A DNA stretch of 64,000 nt from Polytrichum commune (lineage: Eukaryota > Streptophyta > Polytrichopsida > Polytrichales > Polytrichaceae), in the NCBI GenBank assembly GCA_950295325.1, contig OX485807.1, positions 48,948,440 to 49,012,439 of the forward strand, read 5' to 3'. The notes under the pieces were generated by a model. It did no database searches. It was not told where the DNA came from and saw only the letters and a list, made by a program, of their open reading frames with translations. This document shows, piece by piece, positions 55,074-64,000 of this stretch (the first letter of the stretch is position 1; every line of letters begins with the position of its first letter). Position numbers and translations under genes: made by a program.

Positions 55074-58000
55074 ATGACACAATGTTCTGAGCCATTTCGT
55101 AAGTCCTGTCCAAGTATGGCTAGTTTTGACTTCGATGGAGATCCTGTACAGAGCTTTACTTTTGACACTCCATGTACCGACGATAATGCTCCCAAAGAAA
55201 CTGCAGAGGAAAGGTAATAATACTCGACTCCGGACACTTCGCAATGTCGACTAACTCTTAGTCGAGAAGGATCAAATGTTCTGGTCTTCGGGAGTATTTT
55301 TATGCAGGATGCCTCGGAAATTGAAAGCTACGTATGCTGCTTCTACTTGCTGCTTCTATTTGCGTATGAATTGAAAGTATCTGAGCAATTAGAGAGCACT
55401 TTGAGAGTTAACTGACGAATGTTTTGTTTGACATTACTAGGATCCTTGAGAGGGTCGCAATGGGACCGCCAACCTACTTGGCGGTGGAGGTTAATGCGGA
55501 GCAAACCTTCATCCTTCATAAGGTATATCACCCGAGCTTTTACGCGTTATTTCATGCCTTGTCAACGACGTTTCGCTTCAATTTTGCCTCTCGAACAGGA
55601 GGTTATCCAATGTGTTGAGAGTGCTTTTTATTTTGGGTTATTGGTACAAAATCTGCTAGCATTTTACGTAATTGTCGTCGTTCAAGAAAGGGACAGTACT
55701 TCGTGAAGTGTTTTGCATTGAATGGAAAGAAAGAAAGCTGTCTTAACGTTGTGGAACGTGTTTGTAGTCACCTCTAGTTGAGCACAGTGAGCTCCTGAGG
55801 CAACTCGTGCACGACTCGGACAACTCAAGGTATTTGTCCTCACCACGCACCTCCAAAAGGCTTATGCGGCTGCAAATCGAAGACATGCCTGGAGGAGCAC
55901 AGGGATTTGAAATGGCAGCGAGGTTTTGCTACAACGACGCAGATTTCATTATAACCTCTGCGAACGTGGCTATGTTACGATGCGCGGCCGAGTTTTTGCG
56001 TATGACCGACGTGTTAGTGAAGGGCAATCTGATTAGCAAGACCGAGAATTACATGAGGACAATGGTGTTTTGGAGCTGGGAGGAGTCCTTGACAGTGCTG
56101 CGATCGTGCAAGGAGTTTCATCAAGCGGCGGAGAAGACTCAAATTATTCAGCGCTGTGCTAGTGCTCTTGCTGACAAGGCTTCACCAACATCTTTCTTCG
56201 CTGCGGAGCTTCAAGGCAGTCCTCTACACGCTTCCACTGACTCGTATCTAGCGTCGTACCTTGTGTCCACTCCGAGTGGCGGAAGCTCTCACCGCTCTTC
56301 GAAAGCCGCATCTGAGACATGGTGGTTTGATGAACTCTCCACACTGTCCGTCCACCTCATGGAGCCTGTGGTGAGATCCATGATAACTTCGAGAGCGTCT
56401 GATAACAAAGTTCTTGCGAAGTTTCTCTTGCACTACCTACGGTCCGCGTTACCAGTGCTCGGATACAGCGCAGCGTCACTTTCACCAATGAAACTCCAGC
56501 ACGGGGAGGGAGACGATGAAAATAAGTTCAACCAGAGCGAAAAGATTCAACGGGAAGTCGTGGAGGTTGTTGTCAACTTGCTTGCTAATCTCGACAGGAA
56601 ATCAGTTTCCTGCAGGTCCTTGCTCGGACTCCGGCGAATCGCAGTTGCTCTTAGAGCTGGAAAGTACTGTAGAAGAGATCTGGAACGTATGATAGGGAGG
56701 CAGCTGGAGAAGGCAACATTAGACAACATCTTAATCCCAGCGTTGCCTCCTAGAAGCTCTTCACTGTATGATGTAGACCTTGTACTTCGCTTTGTCGACT
56801 TTTTTCTTAAAGAGAAGGCAGAGGCGCTGTTGCTCCCTGCGAAGGTTAGGAGAACTGAAAGCGGCATTTCGTTGTTTTCATCTAGGACAGACAGCAGGTT
56901 GTCTTCCTTGTCACGCACCGACAGCAGAACATCAGTGCCAGGAACAATGAGTCCAGAGATCAGCACTCCCGTGCAGGCTGCCTTATTGAAAGTTGGCGAG
57001 CTTATGGACAAGTACTTGGCTGAGATAGCGGCCGACACGTACTTGAAACCTTCAAAATTCCTTGCTCTTGCTGAAGCTCTACCAGACTATGCCAGGCATT
57101 CGGACGACGGTCTCTACCGGGCAGTCGACATCTACCTTGAGGTTTGTCAGCTTTATTCCCTTACAGTCTGGATGATGCTGTCACCAAAAAATTATGTCCT
57201 CTTGATTTCAAGAGTAAATGCATACAATCTCGTGATATTAGAGTTATCCGTAAACTCAATGGGACTTTTTGTCTGGAGTTGGTCCCGTGTGATCTTCTAT
57301 TGGTTGTTTTATGTACACAATTACTAATTTCTTTCCACTTGTGGTGCATGCTTGGAGGTAGTGCTAAATTTGAAAGGACATTCTATATCCCTCCATTGAG
57401 GGCCAAACTCATTTTAGCACCTCTTGGCATGCCAAAATGAGTTTGACCCTCAATGGAATTCTGCTAGTACAAAGCGCCATACCACACAAAGCATGCAACA
57501 AAACTTGCCGAACATGGAAGGTGTTGTTTGCAATACAACGAACTCCCGACCAAAATCATGTTGGGTTAGAGGATAACTCTATTGGCGTGCATAGTTGTTT
57601 TTCTTCCTCAGAAAAATCAAGATTCCATGTTGTTTGGGTTGCTAATAGTTTTCTTCCCATCTTTTCGCAGGCGCATCCGTGTGTAAGCGAGACCGACGCT
57701 ACGAGGCTGTTCAAGGTGCTCAACTACCACAAACTTGGTGCCGAGACATGCAGGGCAGCAGCTCAAAATCCAAGATTCCCTCCAAGCTTCGCCATCCAGG
57801 TTGCCCTAGTGCAGCAAAGTCAGGTGAAGACAAGAAGTGAAGGCTCGTTCCGCAGCGACAGGTCAATGTCGCCTTTGAAAAGCTCATCCCCGAGGGCCGG
57901 CCAACAAACAGTGGTGCACTTGCAATGCTCGTCATTTGAGTTCACGCTTCGACAAAATCAGGAGAAAAAGAAAAACGCCAAGAAGGTGGAACCGAGATCC

Positions 58001-58096
58001 GAGCTTCAAAGTTCCTGCAAACGCTCGCGGGTGGAGATGCCTGCTGGTCTGCACAGGCTCATGTCGCTCTTCAACCACAGGTCGAGATGTCATTAG
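55074..58096 (+). CDS. BTB/POZ-NPH3 domain protein (phototropin-signalling / CUL3 adaptor family), four coding exons
   Basis: Exons: 55074-55213, 55441-55522, 55768-57141 and 57671-58096; all introns are GT-AG and joining them keeps one frame, about 673 residues, usual for the family. The start may instead be 55116 (better ATG context, 659 residues); an in-frame stop at 55035 limits the longer choice. Residues 57-150 form the BTB fold (PPTYLAVEVNAEQTFILHKS, FEMAARFCYND). The NPH3 domain runs from about 258 (WWFDELSTLSVHLMEPVV) through CRRDLERMIGRQLEKATLD and LYDVDLVLRFVDFFL to PDYARHSDDGLYRAVDIYLE, which intron 3 separates from AHPCVSETDATRLF and AAAQNPRFPP. The tail (570-673) is Ser/Lys/Arg-rich, with no obvious coiled coil. 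Relatives such as NPH3, RPT2 and NPY proteins act at the plasma membrane in blue-light and auxin responses as CUL3 substrate adaptors; which clade this belongs to I cannot tell. Exon 3 is clearly richer in GC than its surroundings. Confidence 0.93.
57240..57580. mobile_element. Foldback MITE inside intron 3 of the NPH3 gene
   Basis: AGAGTTATCC at 57240 and GGATAACTCT ending at 57580 are inverted ends, with ATT outside both. The arms are diverged (CTTTTTGTCTGGAGTTGGTC against the complement of GAACTCCCGACCAAAATC) but the centre is a strong hairpin: 57392-57418 and 57431-57457 pair over 27 bp with two mismatches around a 12-nt loop. It makes up most of the 529-bp intron; a read-through frame into it is not coding. 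Confidence 0.65.
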
Positions 58097-58330
58097 CCTC
58101 GGAGCGATGCGAAGATTTCATCATCTCCAACCACCATAGACAGAAACTCTGTGATCAGTGAGATTCTGTACACACACCCCGCAATTTTTGTACATACTTA
58201 CAGAGTATGATCATGTATTTGTAGCTCCTCATAGCGGAAAATTTTAGTCATAGTTGCAGCAGCAGGTCTTACTTAGGTGTCATCGAATCCATTGTCTTAA
58301 TCTGTTCTTCACCTTGGAGAGTCTTGCGTT
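58097..58330 (+). other. Probable 3-prime untranslated region of the NPH3 gene
   Basis: Follows the stop at 58094-58096. No canonical AATAAA was found; TGTACATACTTACAG and TGTATTTGTAG around 58190-58220 are the kind of U-rich context in which plant mRNAs end. The exact end is unknown. Confidence 0.35.
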
Positions 58331-58334
58331 CCGG

Positions 58335-59310
58335 GGAGAAGCTTGTCCCTTAAGTCTTTGACGTGAAAGGCCCTTTTTCCCTTTGGATGATGGGCATTTT
58401 TCCAGCTTTCCAGTTCTTAGAGTGGTGGGTCAGCAGCTCCTTGTGTCCGAAGGCGCTTGGTTATTATACACAGGGAGAGAGCTGATTTTGATTGTACTTT
58501 ACCATTTAGGACATATAGGTGAGTGGTCCCTCCTGCCCCTCCAAAACACTGTAATGTTACATATTTCCACGACATAAACTCCACAGATAAATTCCATTCT
58601 GGTCACTCGATTCTTCCATACCATACCATGTCCTCCATTCAATACCAACCTGTTGCTTCTCCTCCCCTGTTTGTGATTTCGTTCTGGGATTTCAGTGGCA
58701 TTGAATTCTTACTTGGCACACTCGATTGGACCAGATCTGGTGGCATTGATTAGTTTCTGATGGACTTGAATCTGTTCACCCATATTATGTAACGTGTTCT
58801 TGAGTTTTAGCACTTGACTGATGTGGTCAAGATGGAGACTTAGTTGGATGTGCCTCCACTCTGAAGATAATTTCTTCCAACTCACACTTGATGTGATCTG
58901 TAAGTAACCTGATAACACATCTTCCAGTTTGTCAGAAGTTGCTCTCTTCACTTTGACCTCTTATAACTTTTGCATCTCAACTCCAGTTCTGGAACTGAAG
59001 ATCACAATCTTTGTGAGTTGCAAATTCTAACCGGATGAGTTCATTCCTGAGACGATTGAAGAGTCAGAAATGTTCGTGGATTTGGAAGTGCCCACAAATA
59101 ATAAGACCACTTACCCTAAATGATGGAGAAGAAGGTGACAACCTCTTCGTCTGCATTTGACAATTGTGAAGGTGAGTTCCTCCACGTCCACCTTTCACTT
59201 CGCCAGTTTTAATATTTTGCCATCCTGAATCTCCAAGGAGCTCGTTGGAGCTCAGATACAATAACAATTTCCAAGTATGACATTTCAGGTAGACATGCCT
59301 AATTCGGTTA
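58335..59310. other. Spacer with short repeats, no gene seen
   Basis: TTGCATCTCAACTCCAGTTCTGG (about 58971) is echoed at about 60358 (TGTGTCTCAACTCCAATTCTTA), pointing to a small dispersed repeat. No gene recognised. Confidence 0.3.
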
Positions 59311-59319
59311 CCAAATTAA

Positions 59320-59870
59320 TTGCAGACCTATATTTGAGTGGTATGTGGTTAGGTGTGGCTCCAAGAATGGATACCAAAAGGACACGTGTTTAAAAGAGAT
59401 CGGACCATCTGCTCAAAATATGAAAGCCATTCTAGGTCGAGTAGTCACCATCATTTTGGGGTGGACCTATATGACCACGTAAAGAGCACGAAAATCTTCA
59501 ATTTGGTAATGAAGATATTCATATGAGCTCCGAAAAGTACGAGGACAGTGCCTGCTATGGCCTCAGTTTGGATCTTCTTACTAATCGTGTGATTCGTACC
59601 CTAGGAGAAGTGCGTGAGTCGAAAAAAGCAACCATTTAAGAACTCTAAGTTCTACCTTAAGGTATGTGCACCTTGTGTGGTTACTTTTCTTAATTGGACA
59701 CCCATCATGTTTGAGTGGTATATGGCAAGGCTTGTAGATAATCAAACAAACATCAAACAAACATGTGTTAGAAATGAGACTGAAGTATGTGCTCAAATTG
59801 TAGACACGATTCTAGGTTCAGTAGTTAAACGCGATTGGGGACTCCACCTATGTGATCAGTTAAAAGAAGC
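59320..59870. repeat. Two family G pieces, plus orientation
   Basis: 59320-59640 (ATTTGAGTGGTATGTGG, AAGAATGGATACCAAAAGG, GTTTAAAAGAGATCGGACC, CATTCTAGGTCGAGTAGTCA) and 59690-59860 (TTCTTAATTGGACACCCATC, GATTCTAGGTTCAGTAGTT) repeat the same order of markers, head to tail. Confidence 0.5.
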
Positions 59871-59879
59871 AGTGTCCCG

Positions 59880-60070
59880 GGGAGATTTTTGGACATAATC
59901 GGTCGAGATCCTAGTTTTCCAAGTCCAACTGGTTATGTGTTTACATCTTTCGGTTTTTCTTTGCTAAGTTGGGATATATTCTATAGATTCCTCTAAATGA
60001 TCGGTATTTTTCCTGAAGTCTTCAACTTCAACCAGTCATTTCTCAAACTCAACCGGTTCATCTGTAACTG
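59880..60070. repeat. Family H repeat, plus orientation
   Basis: GGGGAGATTTTTGGACATAA, TTTCCAAGTCCAACTGGTTA, CTTCAACTTCAACCAGTCAT and CAACCGGTTCATCTGTAACT align with 34640-34985. Confidence 0.6.
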
Positions 60071-60078
60071 CACTGAAT

Positions 60079-60292
60079 TGTCCTATTAGTGTGGGTTACC
60101 ATTTGGAGTTATGTGTTGTTATAAATTTTTACCAACATTATCTTTTTCTACCAAGTGAGCTATATCATGTTCTTTGATGTGCATGCTAACTATTTATGTA
60201 GCTTGAGTAAAAAATTGAGTAAAAAATCATGCGCTCAGTAAAATGTATTAGCACTGCGTAACTCCAAATGGTAACCCACACTAATAGGACAA
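60079..60292. mobile_element. MITE family D copy 2
   Basis: TTGTCCTATTAGTGTGGGTT ACCATTTGGAGTTA on the left and TAACTCCAAATGGTAACCC ACACTAATAGGACAA on the right are nearly perfect inverted repeats of about 35 bp. It is 214 bp long. It abuts the family H copy. Confidence 0.85.
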
Positions 60293-60294
60293 TT

Positions 60295-62970
60295 CACTGT
60301 AGCGGCGTTCTTCTTGTTCATGGAAAAGAAGAAATCTGGAGACCTCTTATACCATTTGTGTCTCAACTCCAATTCTTAAAATTTGGAATGACAAGTTCTA
60401 ATTCGGTGAGGGAGGCAATTCCCGGTCTTACCCACGCACCCAGCATCCCAAATTGTTTGTGGAGCTGGGATTGCCCACAAATAGAGCTACATACCTTGAA
60501 CTGGATAAAGCTGGAACTCGAATCTTCGAGTACCATGGATGATGATGATGGGATGCCTCTTGAAGAAAGTTCAGGTTATTCCCTTTTCCTAGCTTTCAAT
60601 TCCGATAGCATTCTGGAGATTCAGACTTCCTCTACACAGTACAATTTGTAACCGAATGTTGCTCGAGTGCAAAAACATTGCACTTGCACAACAATCTGTA
60701 CTCGAAAACGTTAATGTTAGAATTGGTGAGTTAGATACAGATTCAAGAGGCCACATCATTCCATAGTGACACTTTTGGAGATAGAATCATTGGCTTTCCA
60801 ACCACGGCAAAAGTTTCTGTGAAACCGCTAGACCTAATTTATGGAAGCAAGCAAAACGTGGCATTCAAATCTCCAGGGGTGTATAGAATTCATTCGAGGT
60901 TCCAGTATCTCTTTTAGAGTACAAAAGTTATTGTCTTCCGCTATAAATTGAAGTATACATGATTCGTGGGAGGAAGGCACCTTGAGTGTGTTCTCATCAA
61001 AGAACTAAGGTATGTGGCCCGATTGTGGGCACTTCTGACTCCACATGCAATTTTGGACATTGTATCGGGTCAGAAATGGTTTCGTTCGATTCGTTATTGC
61101 AAACCATGCAGATTGTCATCTTAAGTTTCGCAATTGAAGTTGAGATGCAATCGTTATCAAAAGTTAAAGTTAACGACCCCACTTCACTTCAAATGATCAC
61201 ATTCTAGGGCATCCAAGTTGTGTCAAGTATTGAACCCAGAGAATTGGTGTCTATATTTTGATCACATGTCTAGTGCAATTTAATCGAAACATGTCTCTTT
61301 TTGGTGTCCGTTCTTTACTACAAGCCTTATCATATACCACTCAAATACAGGTGTCCGATTAAGAAGAGTGGCCACAGAAGGAGTGGCCACAGAAGGTCAA
61401 TTAGTGGAAATTTGTTGAGCGTTGCTGGTGTGTCGTCATAAGGTTAGGGTTTCAACCATTATTAGCCTCAACCTCGAAGATAAATTCCACCAACGTGGAC
61501 TCGGGGATTGCTTGATTCTTGTCACAGTTTATTTTACATCATTGTGTGCACTCAAAATTTGTGAGGAGAATTGCACTGCGCTCATTGGAATGGGAGGAAA
61601 ATTTTGGGGTTGGTGGAGCTGCCAGAATCCATTAGAACTCCTGTCAGAGGCAATGTGCTTCAAGCTACTCATGTGGGCGCTTGGAGTTTTAAGAAGATTG
61701 TCCACTTTTATAACTTTTGGCATTCAAGGTAGTGTGAAGAAATCTGGCACTTGAATGTTTTGCATTCAAGTGTTTCATAAACTCAGAAACCTTGAAGACA
61801 TCCTTGAGTGCACTTGAAGAAATCTCACTTGGATGGTGAGCCTGCTTACATTCATCACCTATAACACACTTGATGAAACTAGTTTCACGTTGTCTCTATT
61901 TGGATTCAACTTAGGCTTTCATTAACGTATGTAAATTTGGGTAAAAATATGAGAAAGTGTCGATTTCACATATGTTCGACCCCTCTCATGGAGACACTCC
62001 GAGAGCTTACAAGGCCATGGATGGGGGGGAGTCTTTGTAGGCATAAAAAGAAAAGAAGCTTGCGAATGTTTCCATCTAGCATATATGCATCTAAAAATGT
62101 CGTTGGCCACCAATCGTATTGTCGAGGCCCTCTCGCAGCTCACCAAGTATGGCGTGTTGAAGGGCCCTTGAGGGAGCGCCTCTATGACAAATTCGACGGG
62201 CAATGCGAATTTTGGATACATATTTATACAGACTTTGGAGGTGAGACATAGCATGTGGTCTTGTTTGAAATGTTGTAAAAAAAACCAACGATAGTGGTTC
62301 ATTTGCAACTCCATGAGTGGAGATGTTCTAAGGACATGCACCTTGCTTGCTGAGTCACAAGGTAAGCACTGGTTAAGGGTAGTATGAGGCTTGACTGAAC
62401 ATGGATCACGCCATTATCTATGTCTAGCCTTGGCTGCAACTTGTATTTCGGTTTGAACTTGTGAGCCTCCTAACATTGCTAAGTCTCATGCTCCCTCACT
62501 CTTTTTGAATGAACAAAAAGATGCCATGTTCCATGGCAACCTTGCAGTGACACTTAAACTCATGCCGTTGTTTTTTGAAAGCCACAACATGTTTATACCT
62601 GGACCTTGACCGTCTTATTCTCTTGCCTAGGGTGAGTGCACATGAGACTTACTGATGTTATGTTGACAACATCACATGGGAATTGTTCAAGCACAAAATT
62701 TGACATATTCCTGGACCCACCAAACGACCAACATGAGTTACTGGAATAGTATTATGACAAATGTAGGTGTCTGATTTGAAAGAGTTATCACATACGGCCT
62801 TCATACCAATACTCTGCAATTGACCTCCTCAATTACATTTTGGAACTGAAAGTTCCCGAGTCTTGATGAGAATTCATTGAAAGTATGATTAATGGTGAGG
62901 TTGCTCCAGCTTCAAAGAGGCTACTGCATTATCTGTGTCAAAGTGAGTGATGGACGCATCAACATTGGAC
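60295..62970. other. Spacer with several unrecognised open frames
   Basis: Frames at 60268-60651 (127 codons, acidic DDDDG near the end), 61422-61754 (110) and 61922-62341 (139, minus) have no motif I can name. The first begins inside the D element, so it is unlikely to be a gene as it stands. A family G end lies near 61290-61360. Confidence 0.3.
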
Positions 62971-62978
62971 ATTGCAAC

Positions 62979-63440
62979 AAATTTGCCAGCATGATTGGTG
63001 CAGGAGAAATCATGAGCTATGCCTTACATTCAATGATCCATTCATGATGTAACATGTGATGAGAAGAATTTCTTGACTGCCAACAGATTTTGATTGATCG
63101 TGTCGACATTCAGAGGCTCTGATGGGAAGCATGAGACGAACTAAGATTCATAGTGTCGTTAACATGTTGATGATGAAGTCGACCCTTTTAAAAGTTTGTT
63201 GCATAATGTAAAATTTGCCAACGTGATTGGTGCAGTAGAAATCATGAGCTATGGAGATTTGCATTTAGTGATCCATCCATGATGTGAAATGTGATGAGAA
63301 GAAATACTTGACTGTCAACAGATTTTGGAGTCGACATTCAGAGGCTCTGATGGAAAGTACTAGACGGGAACTAAGATTCATAGGGTCATGAAACATGTTG
63401 ATGATGAACTTAAAGCTTTAAAAGTTTGTCGCAAATGTGA
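62979..63440. repeat. Tandem duplication, two units of about 230 bp
   Basis: 62979-63210 and 63211-63440 are collinear: AAATTTGCCA, GATTGGTGCAG, AGAAATCATGAGCTATG, GATCCAT.CATGATGT, CAACAGATTTTG, CGACATTCAGAGGCTCTGAT, AACTAAGATTCATAG, ACATGTTGATGATGAA. They differ by point changes and small indels. Not recognised; a gene fragment or retroelement piece is possible. Confidence 0.75.
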
Positions 63441-63444
63441 GGGA

Positions 63445-64000
63445 TGTTAGGGTTAATCCTTTGATTCAACCGGAGTTTTTGCTCGGGAGTTGGTTGTTTT
63501 ACTTACAAATCTTTTCACGTTTGGTAAGTTTTCGGTGTATGTTTGGAGCCAGTGTGGAGTTATGTGAGTGTCTTCTTACTTATTTACCACAATGATTTAT
63601 CTTCTTCAATATTTTTGGTCCAATATAATAGTTAAAATCACAATAAAATTAATATTTATAAATATTTATGAAATATTTAGAGAAATTAGAATGACCCTAT
63701 TTAATGTAGTGGCATGACCAAATTCCTTGTTGTTGGCCGAGGTCAGGTGCAAAATTTATCTAAACATCCGAGCAGTGGATCCCTCCTTCCTTGTCCAATC
63801 CTCCTTCCTCCAACTCCCACCCTTGCGCCTTCAACTTGCTTTGGAAGCATAGCCAAATCCCATGATCCATACCTCTCAAACTATGATGCGTAGATACTTA
63901 AGGATTCCCCGAAGCTCACAATCCATCAACTCTCAATGCTGGTAAATCCTTAGTCTTCTCTTAAACAACTCTTTGTATCATTATCTGCAAAGTATTTCTA
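63445..64000. other. Spacer to window end
   Basis: AT-rich with AATATTTAT-type repeats at 63640-63680. No gene seen. Confidence 0.3.

Noticed and set aside
56547-57038. 163-codon minus-strand frame opposite the NPH3 gene, and similar shadow frames
   Set aside because: They lie wholly inside a well-supported coding exon on the plus strand and match nothing.
57144-57440. Continuation of the NPH3 reading frame past 57141 and an alternative frame in intron 3
   Set aside because: The conserved family sequence stops at YLE and resumes at AHP in exon 4 after a good acceptor; the sequence between is a MITE.

Overview
The window is nuclear DNA of a land plant: AT-rich, dominated by repeats, with one convincing host gene split by canonical GT-AG introns. 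The gene is a BTB/POZ-NPH3 family member, a family found only in the green lineage. Which plant cannot be settled from the sequence. Short gene introns, a pogo/Tigger-type transposase remnant and many TIR elements fit a non-seed plant (moss, lycophyte or fern) at least as well as a seed plant, but that is only an impression.

Layout. 0-5 kb: TIR elements, including two copies of a Harbinger-like family (A) and a TA-flanked MITE (E). 5-10 kb: old diverged repeats and a family B element. 10.3-12.1 kb: a dead pogo/Tigger-like transposon. 12.5-16.3 kb: two family C elements around a 70-bp tandem array that is itself split by a MITE. 16.3-19.7 kb: no gene seen. 19.73-21.16 kb: a nearly perfect 1.43-kb palindrome flanked by a 9-bp target duplication (foldback or Mutator-like). 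22.5-23.6 kb: a 1.1-kb Harbinger-like element (F). 24.7 kb: a miRNA-like hairpin. 25-31 kb: duplications, MITEs and a degenerate minisatellite. 31-34 kb: more repeats and a second pogo-like transposase tail. 36-37 kb: a family A element, then a small structured retroposon with a 12-bp target duplication inside an older repeat. 39-43 kb: MITE D, a foldback hairpin, a 42-bp tandem repeat and old repeats. 44.6-47.3 kb: a decayed LINE-type retrotransposon. 47.3-50.9 kb: MITEs, including a clear nested insertion. 52.4-54.3 kb: a possible unrecognised transcribed unit. 55.07-58.10 kb: the NPH3 gene, four coding exons, with a MITE in intron 3. 58-64 kb: more dispersed repeats and a 230-bp duplication.

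The window is best read as one gene in a sea of small transposons. Several element families share GGGCC-type termini and TTA/TAA target duplications, so one PIF/Harbinger-type transposase elsewhere in the genome may have mobilised them. There is no operon-like grouping, CRISPR array, rRNA or convincing tRNA. Most short open frames are chance or lie inside repeats. All coordinates and alignments were made by eye, and repeat boundaries without a stated target duplication are approximate.
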